From: Dioscorea cayenensis subsp. rotundata
Taxonomy: Eukaryota; Streptophyta; Magnoliopsida; Dioscoreales; Dioscoreaceae
Assembly (NCBI RefSeq): GCF_009730915.1
Contig: NC_052488.1
Coordinates: 22,004,305 to 22,068,304 of the forward strand
DNA length: 64,000 bases
Reading direction: 5' to 3'
The translations under genes and the position numbers were made by a program. The notes under the pieces are model-generated. The model had not been told where the DNA came from, did not search any database, and saw nothing but the letters and a program-made list of their open reading frames with translations. Shown here piece by piece: positions 36,901 through 50,120 of the stretch. The stretch's first letter is position 1. Each line of letters begins with the position of its first letter.

Positions 36901-37719
36901 ATAAATGTCAGTAAAAACATAAACCACACACAACCAAAAAATGCATTTGATTTCACAAATAATGAAATTCTGTCCATGCATCATCCAAAGATGCCAAAAT
37001 GAAATGCAATGAATGATTAACTAATCACTCCAGCATATAAATTTACCCCTCAAATTCCATCAATCAAATTCCAGAGTTCTTCATCAAAACTTCAAATTTA
37101 TCAAAATCAAAGCCCAATAAATCATGCAATTTGAAGTGAAAAAGTAACAAACAAGAAACTTTTTCAAGAATATCCCTGCGTTAGCTTTTCCATTAAACAA
37201 ACAAAAAAAAAAAAAATCAAAAGTTAACTCAAAAACAGATCTAAATGGTCGAAACAATATATAAACAATTCAAGATAGAATCCCAGAAAGCCTCACAGTG
37301 TGCGCCTCGGGATCGATGGCGTTGCAGCGGGCGAGGAAGAAGTAGGACCCAGGGGAACGGGAAACAGCGGGCTGGATCCGGCCAACGGGCTCAGCAACGG
37401 AGCGGAACTCGAGAGTGCCAACGCAGGTGGAGGCGAGGAGCGGAGTGAAGACCATGTGGTTGCGAGGGGAGATGCAAACGACATCGTAGAGCTCAGTATC
37501 AATTCCCTTCATCAAACGGCATCCAGCCCATCCCGTTCCGAGCACAACGACTCTCGGCTTCTCGCGGCCGGGTTCAGTGGGGGCGAGACCACCGAAAGCG
37601 GCAGGCGGAGAGCCCGGCGGGTGAGCAGGGGAGGAGAAGGAGGAGGAAATGGAGAGAATGGGAGGCAGAGGGCGGGGAAGATGGGTGGAGGAGCGGGCTA
37701 GGGATCGGAGCCAAGCCAT
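33977..37719 (-). CDS. NDA: Alternative (rotenone-insensitive) NAD(P)H dehydrogenase, internal type
   Basis: This flavoenzyme passes electrons from NAD(P)H to ubiquinone at the inner mitochondrial membrane without pumping protons. Eight exons: 37297-37719, 36667-36886, 35595-35755, 35367-35432, 34979-35142, 34737-34842, 34238-34417 and 33977-34129. They give 1473 nt, 490 aa, with all GT-AG junctions in phase. The N-terminus ([20 protein letters not shown]) is rich in Arg, Ser and Pro without acids, as in mitochondrial presequences. The FAD fold has GTGWAG at 61-66 and the NADH fold GGGPTG at 231-236. [20 protein letters not shown] and FAIGDCSG are family hallmarks. The protein ends FGRDISRI; a C-terminal SRI is known in plant NDA1 as a peroxisomal targeting signal. 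There is no EF-hand insert, which separates it from NDB types. Confidence 0.95.
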
Positions 37720-37839
37720 GGATGGGGAGGAGGAGAGAGAGAATGGAGGTTTGACTGGTGGTGATGGCGGTGGCGGGTTCCGAGACTATTGGGTTGAGTT
37801 GATCGATTGACTCGGGATTTGATTGGACCTGAATCATTG

Positions 37840-38915
37840 TTTTTCTATAAAAGTCCTTCTGATTTGTTTTATTTATATCCGAGTGAAATCATTTGTGAGG
37901 TTTTGTTTGCTTGAACACCCTCGTAAATATTTGTAATTGTAATTATTAATATCATTGAGTTAAAATGAGTAATATGACAATTATTAAATTATCCTAGACG
38001 AAAGCGAGGGCAAGAGTTTGAATTTTTTCCCTGATTACTTAAGCAATACTGTTTTACTTACTATTTGGATGTGTGGGTTTTTTATAAAAGAATTTTTTTT
38101 AAAAAAAAAAGTTTTTCACTTTTTTATAAATAAAAAAAATTATAGTAATTTGATTTGGACAATTTATAATTTTTAAGTTTGAGGCAGAACAAATAGAATT
38201 TTCTCTAACGTTTGGGTTGTAAATTTAATAAAGTTGATATATATATATACTAAAATTTCAATTTGTTTATTTGAAAATCCAAGAATGGATAATGAGATGA
38301 AAACAAAGGAAATTGTAGCTTTGATTTAGGAACTATATATGAAAATTCATTTTAAATTTTGGATAATACCAGACTAAAATTAACAAATTTTACAAGTATG
38401 AAAAAAACTTTTTATTAAGGTATAAGTTTTAAATTTTAGAAAAAAAAAACCTTTTAGGTGCTATACTTCCAAATTTGTTTCATTTAAACAATTAGTTATT
38501 TTACAGTTAAATATTCAGTCAATTATTTTTTTTTTGAAATAACATGGAATAATGTGTCAACAGGAAAGAGTGCATATTTTGGTAATATACTTTCTAGATG
38601 GTCTAATAAGTAAAATTAAAAGCTCAACAGGAAGAACATCAAACTAAGATTAATTAATAATAAGCAGGGTCTTTGTTTACAAGTACAGCGATCAGATAAA
38701 GAAATGCGACAGAATGTACAAAATAATAGAAACAAGTTGAAAAGCCTTCAACGATTCAGACCATGCATGTGAACATGATGCAAAATAGCACATCAAAACA
38801 AAAAAAAAACGCCAACCAAAGGTTATAAAAGTTTTCCAAAAGTTTGGCAGCTTTCATGGCAAAACAACATGTTCATCAGACAAAGTTAAAAGTACCATCA
38901 TTAAAATATAGAATT
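37840..38915. other. Intergenic DNA between NDA and the duplicated block
   Basis: AT-rich with short poly-T/poly-A runs. No gene recognised. The left edge of the segmental duplication lies near 38920. Confidence 0.5.
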
Positions 38916-39081
38916 AAGTCACCAAACTAATATTTTAAACTAATACAGCAATCAGTAGGATTCACTTTGCTCTTGTTTGGTCAATTTGGATGGCTTGAAT
39001 TTCCACAATTCAATAGATTCTTATTTCCAGAAAGTTTTGAACTTCAATTGGTTTGATGGCAGGTAACAAAGTTCAAAGCAG

Positions 39082-41045
39082 CTAGGACCAATTAAGGTTC
39101 TTCCCAAATGCAGATGACGGTAATCTATTGCCAATCAGGTCTTTTAACTCCAGCGCATCAGGAAACCTTTTCTGCTCCAATTTAGAGAAGACCTGCAGTA
39201 TGAAAAGCAAAAACAAGCAAGTTACCACAAATCTTAATTTGAAGCAAATAGTTTTTCATGCATGACTCATTGTCTAGAGCGTTGTGAATCACATTTTCAC
39301 TTTGATGTTCCAGGCATATTTATGTCAAAGTTCTCACTTTGATAACACTCAGCATAACTCATTTTTCTCAAATCAACATCCTTCAATAACTATGCTTAAT
39401 CGAGGATTAATAGATTTAGAAAATAAATTTCCTTTCTATGATTAGACTTAACACTCAATGTTAAATCTTTTCCGCAGAAATTACCAAAGTATGAATGCAC
39501 TTGTTGGTATATGCATGGTCAAAAAAGTTCTTGTAGCTATTCTCATCCTCCTCCGTTTTTCTAATTATAACATCATAACACTATATGAGAGCTCATCTTT
39601 GCTCCTCAATGACCTCCATTAATTATACTTCTAATTCTTGTAAAAAAAAAAAAAAAGATAATATGCAAACCTTCATCTATATATCTTCCTATCAAGTTAG
39701 GACCAGAAACAGAATACACTAACATCCCTCAAAGTGTGAGAAACTCTGAGGCAAAACTCATCAAACTTGTAGAATATATTTGCATGTCTATGATATATCA
39801 ACATATTTTGTAGTGATTCTAAGTTCAAACAGTCAAAATACAGACCATTATTTCACATCACCAATTAAAATATAAAACTACTACCTTCAAGCTTAAAAAG
39901 ATCAATGGTTGATTGGTTTTTACATAAACGATAACTGAAAGAAAGAAAGATTTGTCAATGAAGTTGTCAAAAAACATGAATAAGAATGGTAAATCACTAG
40001 AATTACTAGCAATAAATCCAAACAAAACATAAGGGGGACCTTACCAATTCACCGTTGCAGAAAACTTCAAATGCACCAGAACTTTGTAAGGTTGATTGCA
40101 GAAAGTTGCCCAGAAGCCAGCTTGATGCAATAGTTCTAAATTTATTGGCACGCAAAGAGAAGTACCATGAAGGAGGGTTCAAAATTCCCAACCGTGGCAG
40201 TATATGTTCACCTGCCACTATAATTCCAATAAATCCTGCTTGAACAATGGGGAATACTTTGCTCAAAACCCGTTTCGGTAATGAAGGTGGGTAATTTGAA
40301 AGAACAACATTAATCCCAGGAAAAGACTCTTCCAGCATTTGCTTCAATGAATTTGCAGTGCCCCTGAACAAACTTAAATCAGTTCATAGAAACACATGAA
40401 TCTTATTAAACCAAAATTTATTGAAAAAAAAGTAATTTTTTCAAGTGGGGATCAAAGATCTACAGCTGGGCAATAATCAACCATCATGAATCAAGCACAT
40501 TAATTTTTCTCTGCCAAGTATTATAAATCCACACTTCAATGCTGCATTGTTGCAGTGAATTAAAGCATCAATGAATGCATTCAAGCCCTAGAAAGTAGAA
40601 ATTCAGTTCCCTTCGCATCAATGGACTTTTATCAACCAAAAACCTAAATCTACCACTTTGTGAGATCGAATTTCAACCTGTAAGAGCAGGAGACACAGAA
40701 CTTGAATTCAATAGTGGAATCGTATCCATTACCAAAAGTAGAGGAGACCTGAAAAATTAAGGATCGAATGGAATCACATCTGGAAATCCAATAAACCAAA
40801 AAAATCACACAACTTTGGTGATTGATTTGAAGATTAACCTGAGTGGATGAGAAATCGGGAACTTGAGGGTTCACCGGTGATGGATGGTGGTGGTGGTGGT
40901 GATGATGACGGTGAACGTCGGCGAGATTGGGAGAGGAATGAGGAGGTGGAGGACGAGGAGGTGGCGGGCGGGAGTAGAGATTGACAAGATCGGAGCACAA
41001 GAGAAAGATCGGAAAGGCGAGCATGAAGAACTGGAGGCGATCCAT
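39082..41045 (-). CDS. SelT-like protein (thioredoxin-fold, selenoprotein T family, Cys form)
   Basis: Selenoprotein T family proteins are ER-linked oxidoreductases. Four exons (40839-41045, 40678-40748, 40045-40363, 39082-39192) total 708 nt and encode 235 aa. The start MDRLQFFMLAFPIFLLCSDL is a signal sequence or anchor. A Pro- and His-rich stretch follows (about 27-60, including HRHHHHHHHHP). The redox motif is FCVSC with C87 and C90; animal SelT has selenocysteine at the second position, plants have Cys. The core includes SNYPPSLPKRVLSKVFPIVQ and GIIVAGEHILPRLGI, and the end SGAFEVFCNGELV plus FSKLEQKRFPDAL, all typical of the family. The length fits Arabidopsis homologues (about 210-230 aa). 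It lies head to head with FAD3-A, about 4 kb apart. A broken copy lies at 53701-55512. Confidence 0.92.
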
Positions 41046-41477
41046 CGATGGAAGGAAGCCGGATCGCCGTGCACCGCCGCCGCCGCCGCTGCCGCCGCCG
41101 AGAGCACCGTCGAGGAGGAGCAGAGGACTCTGGAACCAAAGCGCGAAGAGACGACCTCGTTTGCTTTGAGATCCGTGATCTTCGATCACACACGACGCGT
41201 TGATCTTAAAGCAAATGGACGGCTGATAAAAATACTGAATTTTAACTGATTATAAAATTAGATTTACACACAGTCACACATTATATATACCATTAATTTA
41301 TATTTTTTTTATATAGATAAATATATTTTAAAAATATAAATTTATACAATTAACTCATTAAATATCGAGAGATGGACATATAAAAGCCATAAAAAGACAT
41401 TTCTCTTGTATTTCATAAATTATTGAATAATATAGATATATATTTAATTGGAGTTGATGATATGCATGAAATAGAAC

Positions 41478-41613
41478 TATTTTTTTAAAAATAAAGTGGA
41501 TAAATTATAAATTTATTAAAATAAAAAGAGTACGGAAAAATACAACGGTCTGAGACAACAATAAGAACTAGAAATAAAAACGGTCTGAAATCCTCACCAC
41601 AGATGAGGAGAAC
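41478..41613 (-). mobile_element. 5'-truncated LINE 3' end, unit A only
   Basis: The insert is flanked by ATAGAAC at 41471-41477 and 41614-41620. On minus it ends with the same TTTATCCACTTTAT-type tail followed by A-rich sequence as the LINE end at 16246, and carries the same hairpin region (TCCTCACCACAGATGAGGAG). The duplicated site in unit B (near 55920) reads straight through ATAGAACCTTTAAA, so it is an empty site. Confidence 0.75.
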
Positions 41614-41620
41614 ATAGAAC

Positions 41621-42290
41621 CTTTAAAATTAAAAAATAAATTTATAATTATTTTTAAAAAATCTTGCAAACAAAATTTATAATGTTTACAAAAACTAAAA
41701 AAATATTTAATTAAATGAAACAAATGGAAGAAATGTGAAAGTAGTGCAACATGAACATGTGTCTAGATATTGTGAAAATAGGCAATCATTCAAATGAAAG
41801 TTTGAAATTGTTTTAAAATAAAGAAATATGGAAATAATTAATAATTAACATATTACTTTTAAATGTATATGAAAATACTGAAATAAATTCAATGAATGGA
41901 AGAAAAAAAAAATCTAACAGTGTGTGGGGAAGTAAAATAATAAAACCTTTTAATAAATTGGTAATGTAAAAACATGGTTTGGTGGAACATTTATGGAGAG
42001 ATGGAAAAATTTAATGAAATTAATGGGTTAGGTTTCCAATTGCCCCCCTGATTAATTGAGCCATATTGTAAATTTTTAGTTTACTGTTCAAATGGACAGG
42101 CTTGCATTTGATAATTAAAAATATATTAAATTTTATGTGCCTTTGGGTGGTGCATGCATATGATGCAATTTATTTTTCACATGAAGACTGAAGGTCGGTT
42201 TGATTTAAAAATGATAATAACAAAAGCAATAAAGCACAATAAATGGTTCAATTACATGTTTATTTTATTCAATGGACCATATATAAATAA

Positions 42291-42327
<37 letters not shown>

Positions 42328-43770
42328 AAGATTCACTTTTGATCTGCTTAAGTATTTGATAAAAAATTATAAAATTATTGTAATATTTTGTTTATAAAAA
42401 AATTCACATAATAGTGTTTATGAATTATTTTCTTCCTTTCAATATTCATCGTTTCATTTTTATCGTTAATACAAATTATTAGTTCATAATTATATTTTTA
42501 AATTTCAAAATATATTTAATTAAATAAATAATTATAAAATATTTGAAAATAAGGAACTAGATTTTAACATATAATTCATCAAAATTATGATTTATTAAGT
42601 TTACTCTATTATTTTTTAAATTATATTTTGTTGAAATCAGATTTGTTAAGAATAATCAAATATTCAATAAAGTTGTGATGAACTCGTACTTTATTTGCAA
42701 AACAAATATTACTTGAGTGTACTTCAAATTTTAATGAATTAAACTAGACATTGAAAATTGGTGATTGATTGATTAAAAGTAATAATAATTAGCTATGTTC
42801 ACCTGAAACTAATTTGGAATATCATTATTTAACTAACACATCAAATTAGCATTTGTTTAAATGTAAAAATGTCTATCAGATTTTTTTTTAACTTAATGAT
42901 TTTAAAACACACAAATATATATATATATATTATTGAGAAAAAAATACATTTAGTTCAATTTGATATGGAATTATTCGAATAAGAAATGCAAAATGGAATT
43001 GTTTGTGTAGATAAATAATATATTTTAGGCAAAATAAAAAAAACTAATCAATTCGTTCTAGATTTTAATTCTATGACTTTGTTTTGTTTTGTTTTTCACA
43101 ATTAGGTGACAAGTGCTTTCAATTTAAAGGATTATCAAAAAACAAACGAATACAGAGGTGCATTAGTTACGGTAACTTATTGATTTTTAAATAAATTACT
43201 ATTTATCCCACAAAGGACTTACACCGAAGCCCATAAATAATATTGATGAATAATAGTGAGCCAAGTGTATATTACATGAATAGTACTGCCGAGAGAAGGA
43301 TTCAAACTTTTACATTATTTTTGCACTTTTGTGTTCTACCATTAAGTTATCCAATGGTTAACTATAACTCAAAAATTGAGATAATTAGTTTCTTAATTCA
43401 TGAATGAAAAATTAATGAAGAACCAAATATCATGCTTGCTGTTTTTCACAATCACATTAAACATGCAAAATCAAACTAGAGCCATAAAGTTGTGCAACAC
43501 GTGTCTAAATAAGTGAAAACAAGTACAAATCAATTAAGTGACGTTTCAATTGCTACTTGCTTGGTCTAAAACAAAAATGTGAAAGTTTGAAATTGTTTAA
43601 TAAAAAATAATTATATATATATACATAAATTATTGAATTTTGAAATAACTAATATTAATTAAAATATTTTTTTAACGTAAATATTAATGCTTGTGATTAG
43701 TTAGACATATGAATATATTACCTAATTTTTTTATGGTCTTTTAAATGAATAATATATGTCTGCAAAACAT
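41621..43770. other. AT-rich spacer of unit A
   Basis: No gene seen. It includes a TA run at about 42296-42324. Parts match the unit B spacer; unit B lacks most of what corresponds to 43030-44640. Confidence 0.6.
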
Positions 43771-44016
43771 TCTCTATGAACATCTATAGTCCATAGATAA
43801 TAAACCTATGGACGTCCAATTATCAGTCATTGGATTATGATCCAACGGTCGATATTTATAAATAATAAAACTATATACTGTGTTGTTCCAAACAGTAATT
43901 ATTGTATTTATTACTGTATAAACTCATGTTCATCAATATTGACCGTTGGATCCAAATCCAGCTCAATCCAACTGTGGACGTCCATAAATTTTTTATCTAT
44001 AGACTTTCATAGATAA
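43771..44016. mobile_element. MITE-like element with inverted ends
   Basis: The left end (TCTCTATGAACATCTATAG, later CTATGGACGTCCA) matches the reverse complement of the right end (TATCTATGAAAGTCTATAG, later TTATGGACGTCCA). A second inner pair, ATCCAACGGTCGATATT and AATATTGACCGTTGGAT, also pairs. About 246 bp, without coding capacity. It lies in the part of unit A missing from unit B. Confidence 0.6.
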
Positions 44017-45081
44017 GTGGTCCTCTCTATATATATTTATTTATTTATTAAAAGAATAACTAGTGTTTTTTCAACATTAATGTTGAGTGTTGAGAGGGAC
44101 CGCCCATCTACTGTGCCAAATGACTTAATACAAAAATACTAATGTCACATCTATGGTCATTTTCCTTTACATTCATTTATATTTCCAAATTCATCTTAAA
44201 TACTCCCAGATGGTTAAACATTGAATGTATATTTATTTTTTCATTACATTCGTTTTAATTTTTATTTTCTAAACATGATAAATTTAGTTAAATTTAAATA
44301 ACTTTTTTACCTAGCTAGCTGTCCCCAAATTAGCGGGAGTTAGAAATGAAATGAAATACTCATTCATTGAACTGAGAGTGTTTGAATATTAATTATTCAC
44401 AATCTATTATTTGGTACACAAGAAGATAACATGGAATAGATTGGTGTATATATAATTTTAATATGTATTAATTATAAATTTTAACATATAATTACAAAAC
44501 TAATATAATTACACTATAATTTTTTTAAAATTATAAAATACATTTCTTGAAGTGGGAATGATGATTTTCTACCTTTTGAATTTTTATTAATTATTATTTT
44601 TACTATCCGAATTGACACTGAATATGAGAATAACTATATTATATTAGATTAGAGAAAATATTTGATAACTTAAATTATAAGAGTGTACGTATGGCTAAAA
44701 TATTTTTTTTATAAAAAATAATTTCAACTGTTACTACATTAAATAGTATAGAGGTGGTTAAAAATTATAAAATCTTTCATTAACATAAATTTAAGATTTA
44801 AAAAAATATATATTTTATCTTATGTTTCTAAAATATTGTTTATTTAGGAGCACTTTTTTTTTCTCCATAATATCATTTATTCAGAAATAAAAGGACCACA
44901 GAAAATAGCAGCTTAATTATTTGTAGGAACTTGCCAAACACATTTATTTCAGTTGCCAAACACAAACAGGCTTCCAATTTTCAATAAATACCCACACTTG
45001 TAACCATTCTAGTACTAAAGAAGAAACATAGTAAGAAAGAAAAAGATAAGGTAGGGTTAGTGTTAGGGTTTCAAGTTAGCA
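44017..45081. other. Upstream region of FAD3-A
   Basis: AT-rich, no gene. At the position where FAD3-B has TATAAATG, this copy reads CAATAAATA (near 44982), so the TATA box is altered. The 5' UTR carries GGGTTAGTGTTAGGGTTTC just before the ATG. Confidence 0.6.
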
Positions 45082-48000
45082 ATGGACAATGCAGGAGCTA
45101 GGGAGATGGGGAAGATAGAGTTTGATGCCGGAAAACCTCCGCCGTTCCGCATATCAGATATCCGAGAAGCGATACCGAAACACTGCTGGGAAAAAAATGC
45201 ATGGAAATCTATGAGTTATGTTCTTCGAGACATCGTCTTCATCGTGTTTTTCGCCGTATTTTTTCTTTGGATTGATGCTTGGTTTGCATGGCCTATTTAC
45301 TGGCTTGCTCAGGGTACCATGTTTTGGGCTTTGTTTGTTCTTGGCCATGATTGGTGAGTCTCAAAATTTATATAAATTAAAACCATGCAAAATTTCATTT
45401 ATTTAATTATTTATGTGTTTATTTATTTTGATATGATTTACTTCATGTTCATGTTCATGTTCATAAAATTAATACAGTGGACATGGGAGCTTTTCAGAGA
45501 GTGTGAAGATGAACAATTTAGTGGGACATTTCTTGCATTCATTTATCTTGGTTCCTTACCATGGATGGTATGTTTATTTTATTTTGATTATTTTGAAGTT
45601 TTATTTTGTTTTTTAATTTGATTTTAATATGATGTTTTTAGGAGGATAAGTCACAAAACTCATCATCAGAATCATGGGCATGTTGAGAAGGATGAGTCTT
45701 GGCATCCTGTAAGTGGTGGGTATTTTTTGAAAATAAAAATTAATTTAATTATGTGAAAAGTTTGTCTTTTGATGAGGCTTTATCGGCTGAAAAAAATGAG
45801 AGAGCCCTTGTCAAGATCTGACATTAATTATGCATGAAATTCGGTTTTTTTTTTTTTATAATATTGACAAAATAAATGGCATTTATTTATATGTTTTTGT
45901 TTGTTATATGTATATTTTATGTCATATTCTGAGGAACTCTGACTTGCTTTTTGAATCTAGATTTCTATTTGAAAAGTCCACATCTCTACCCTTGTAAAAA
46001 ATTAATAACTGTTATATATATATATATATATTGTGAACGTTTTTATTATTTGGGTGCCTTAATTATTGCAAACATACAAAAATTTTTGGGTTTTTGTGAA
46101 AGATTTTTTTCTAAGAGGAAATTATCTCTATTTGACAAGTCACAGGTAACATGATGGTATTCTCATAAAGTAGTGATGGATAGTACACATGTGCCAAAGT
46201 ATTGTACCTATATTATAATAGTACTGCAACAAATGTTTATCATTGTTCACAACATAGTACTATTTATAATATTGTTTAAATGGGTTCGATAAGTCTCTTA
46301 TGGGGATGTTGTATTTATCCGCTTTAAAAATGTACGATCGAAGGGATTTATGAGCACATTGCAAGACTTTTATTAGCTTATGTGATACTTATCCGGGTTA
46401 ATAAATTTTTAGGTGATTGATAAGTCACAATAATTAGTATATCATTGTACATGTCTATTCTTTGATAACTTTTTAATAGAGTAACACTTGTAGTCTTTGT
46501 AGAAATAACTCTATGCATTCTATAAAATATTGGTAAATGATGTTATGTCTCTAAACTAATCATATTTGCTTTGTCATAGAATTTTATAAAATTTATAAAT
46601 CTTTATATATATATATTCACATTAACAAGTTAAAAGAAGAAATTAAATAAAAATTTTGTCATGGTATACTTAATTTTTTTTATTATAAGTACACTGTAAA
46701 ATAATTATTTATAAGAACATAAATAAATATCACTATTGAGACACACATCAGAGTCGCCTATTTTTGCAGTGAATTTATTATTATGAACCACATATTGCGT
46801 CAAAGCCATGTCAGGCTGACTCCAAAGATATTTTTAAATTTAGTGAGGGTGTTTCAGAAAAAAGGTTCAGCAGCACTAGCAATTTTATATTTTGTCGCTG
46901 TCAGTATAAAAGGAAACTGAGAAAAATAAATTTAAAATGCGGTTTTCGTCTACATGGCTACTATGAAAAGTTTATTTTTCGAGTTTGTTTTCTGCATGTC
47001 TCAAGACAACACTCTGATCAGAAGTCGTTTAATTTATAAAACACTTACTGTCAAAACACTCATCCAAACAAACCCTAAAACAAGTGTATTTTTTTCACAG
47101 TTAACTGAGAAGCTGTACAGAAGCTTGAATTTCGTCACTCTGAAGCTCAGATTCACCATTCCTTTCCCAATGTTAGCATATCCCGTTTACTTGGTGGCAG
47201 CAATTATTATTAATACTATTTATTAATTATTATTAATCATCATCGATATTATTATTATTATTATATATACCGTGTATATATATGTAGTTGCGGAGAAGTC
47301 CAGGAAAACAAGGATCACACTTTCATCCAGACAGTGATTTCGTTTCATCCCTAAAAGACAGAAAAAGATGTAATAACATCGACTTTTTGTTGCTACATGG
47401 CCATGGTTATATTATTTTACCGAGCTTGGCTTAGTCTCGGCCCCGTGCTATACTTAAACTATATACATTGCACTGTATTTTAGCATGTAATACCAATCTA
47501 ACACGGTATTAGAGCTCCAGATTGTATTTATGACTGATGTTTTAAGTGTTGCAGGTCCCTTACTATGTGGTTGGATTTGGCGGACTTATTTGCATCACCA
47601 TGGCTACCATGAAAAAGTCACTCTTCGGTACAGAGGCAATGTGTATTTATTTTTGGTATATAAATAAATATATAAATTTACATGTGACAGAATTAATTGA
47701 ATGAATGAAACACAGGAATGGAGTTACTTGAGAGGGGTATTAACAACACTTGATAGAGACTATGGTTGATAAACATTCACCATGACATTGGAACCCATGT
47801 CATTCATCATATCTTCCCTCAAATTCCACATTACAATCCTTACCGAAGTTGTAAGTATTAAACAAATTATTTTATATATATCCAAATTCCATATTACAAA
47901 CTAGTCAATAAATATATTATATAGACGGGAATCAATCTAAAATTTTAAACTTTATAAATCTGTATTTTATAAATTAAACCAATGTGGGACTATTAGTTCC

Positions 48001-48300
48001 TCTAATAATATGTATCATTCAATTCCCTCTATCTCTAAATTTATTAATACAAGTGTATTTTTCTAGATGAGAGCTGCGAAATCGGTGTGTTAGTAAAAAT
48101 ATTACAGGAGAACTGAGAAGTCAAGGCCTCTTCCAGTGCATTTGTTTGGGGTGCTTGTAAAAAGCATGAGAATTGATCACTTTGTTAGTGATGTTGGAGA
48201 TGTTGTTTACTATCAAACTGATCCTAATTTGCATGGTAATCATCATGCTAAGCAGCAGCTGAAGGAGAAGCAGACCTTGCCAAACAACAAGCTTTATTGA
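45082..48300 (+). CDS. FAD3: Omega-3 fatty acid desaturase, microsomal type, copy A (frame damaged in printed sequence)
   Basis: FAD3 converts linoleic to alpha-linolenic acid on ER phospholipids. Exons: 45082-45353, 45478-45567, 45642-45708, 47101-47193, about 47288-47481, 47555-47640, 47716-47850 and 48067-48300. Exons 1-4 are clean: the start [20 protein letters not shown] has no plastid transit peptide, His box 1 is HDCGH across the exon 1-2 junction and His box 2 is HKTHH. From exon 5 on, small insertions and deletions break the frame (for example CATCCCTAAAAGACAGAAAAAGATG and a lost TAAA-type stretch in exon 7). Exon 8 still ends [13 protein letters not shown]...NNKLY and TGA. The second version after the gap (50790-51956) is intact where this one is broken in exons 5-7, so the defects look like consensus errors rather than true mutations. 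Confidence 0.85.
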
Positions 48301-49120
48301 ACATTAATTAAACTCATTTAGTTTTATGTCATCCTTCATTGTCTTTGTATGGTCACTGGTACTAAAGAAATACTGGAGGACGTAATGAACTTTAAAATAT
48401 AAAATAAAACAAATTTACAAAGAGTTTCTCCTTCTCCTTACTGTTCTTCCTCCTCTTCTTCTTCTTCTTCTTATTTTTTTTTTTATTTTTTCTTTTTAAT
48501 TAAAATAATAAATCCATGAGTTTTGATTACATATATACCCTATATAGAAAGTTAAAATCATTCTTCATGCATATATTCCATAAAAACATTCTTTTAAAAA
48601 AAAATATGATAAACCATAGGTAGAATTGGAAGTTTGGAACCCTCACATACAATAACTTGGACTATTTAAACGCAATATAAATTAAACTATCAAAATCACC
48701 AAAAAAAATTATGTAAATTATAATTCTGGTCACCAAGTAAATGGGATTTTTTTTTAATATTTTATAGAGTAATTAGACGTTTAAAAGAAGTATAATTAAA
48801 AATTTACTACACAATCCTAGGCCCAGCCCATACAATAATAAGCCCATTACATGTGAAATTTGTTAGTTTTGGTCTGGTAGGCTGCCAATTTTACTATTTT
48901 CCAAATTTTAAAATGAATTTTCATATATAGTTCCTTAATAAAAAAATGTGGGCTAGGCTAGTCCAAGCATCATGACCACGTGTTGAAGGATCTCCATATC
49001 AACTCAGCATCAAAAGCAATACTGCCAATTTTGCCAACCTATATACAAATAGAAGAGATTAGTGATGATAAAAAGGGTAGATAGGAGGGATAACATTGAA
49101 CACAGCATGATGATAATGTA
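46300..49120. repeat. Contig end repeated after the gap (left version)
   Basis: This stretch matches 50121-52780 almost base for base, apart from scattered one- to few-base differences, and ends exactly at the N run with CATGATGATAATG. The same words occur at 52776-52790. It is best read as the same locus printed twice. Confidence 0.85.
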
Positions 49121-50120
49121 NNNNNNNNNNNNNNNNNNNNNNNNNNNNNNNNNNNNNNNNNNNNNNNNNNNNNNNNNNNNNNNNNNNNNNNNNNNNNNNN
49201 NNNNNNNNNNNNNNNNNNNNNNNNNNNNNNNNNNNNNNNNNNNNNNNNNNNNNNNNNNNNNNNNNNNNNNNNNNNNNNNNNNNNNNNNNNNNNNNNNNNN
49301 NNNNNNNNNNNNNNNNNNNNNNNNNNNNNNNNNNNNNNNNNNNNNNNNNNNNNNNNNNNNNNNNNNNNNNNNNNNNNNNNNNNNNNNNNNNNNNNNNNNN
49401 NNNNNNNNNNNNNNNNNNNNNNNNNNNNNNNNNNNNNNNNNNNNNNNNNNNNNNNNNNNNNNNNNNNNNNNNNNNNNNNNNNNNNNNNNNNNNNNNNNNN
49501 NNNNNNNNNNNNNNNNNNNNNNNNNNNNNNNNNNNNNNNNNNNNNNNNNNNNNNNNNNNNNNNNNNNNNNNNNNNNNNNNNNNNNNNNNNNNNNNNNNNN
49601 NNNNNNNNNNNNNNNNNNNNNNNNNNNNNNNNNNNNNNNNNNNNNNNNNNNNNNNNNNNNNNNNNNNNNNNNNNNNNNNNNNNNNNNNNNNNNNNNNNNN
49701 NNNNNNNNNNNNNNNNNNNNNNNNNNNNNNNNNNNNNNNNNNNNNNNNNNNNNNNNNNNNNNNNNNNNNNNNNNNNNNNNNNNNNNNNNNNNNNNNNNNN
49801 NNNNNNNNNNNNNNNNNNNNNNNNNNNNNNNNNNNNNNNNNNNNNNNNNNNNNNNNNNNNNNNNNNNNNNNNNNNNNNNNNNNNNNNNNNNNNNNNNNNN
49901 NNNNNNNNNNNNNNNNNNNNNNNNNNNNNNNNNNNNNNNNNNNNNNNNNNNNNNNNNNNNNNNNNNNNNNNNNNNNNNNNNNNNNNNNNNNNNNNNNNNN
50001 NNNNNNNNNNNNNNNNNNNNNNNNNNNNNNNNNNNNNNNNNNNNNNNNNNNNNNNNNNNNNNNNNNNNNNNNNNNNNNNNNNNNNNNNNNNNNNNNNNNN
50101 NNNNNNNNNNNNNNNNNNNN
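49121..50120. other. Assembly gap of exactly 1000 N
   Basis: The run of N is exactly 1000 bases, a conventional placeholder size. Because the flanking contig ends overlap, the true gap length is probably negative. The open frame that seems to span it is an artefact. Confidence 0.97.

Larger units (their letters stand above)
38920..48870. repeat. Segmental duplication, unit A (SelT-A and FAD3-A)
   Basis: Collinear with unit B (53518-63110): SelT (minus), a roughly 4-kb spacer, FAD3 (plus) and the FAD3 3' flank. Exons and much of the spacer match closely, with indels. On the left, similarity starts in GTCACCAAA near 38918 and 53518. On the right it fades after TAGGCCCAGCCCAT near 48830 and 63065. 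Unit A has a LINE insert (41478-41613) that B lacks. B has a MITE and a LINE that A lacks. Confidence 0.85.

Noticed and set aside
37300-37701. A 133-codon plus-strand frame over NDA exon 1
   Set aside because: Antisense shadow of the GC-rich first exon of NDA.
40678-40748. Selenocysteine in the SelT redox motif
   Set aside because: The codons at the CVSC motif are TGT and TGC; no in-frame TGA is used and higher plants lack the selenocysteine machinery.
47288-48300. FAD3-A as a true pseudogene
   Set aside because: The redundant version after the gap is intact where this one is broken and vice versa, which points to consensus errors rather than fixed mutations.
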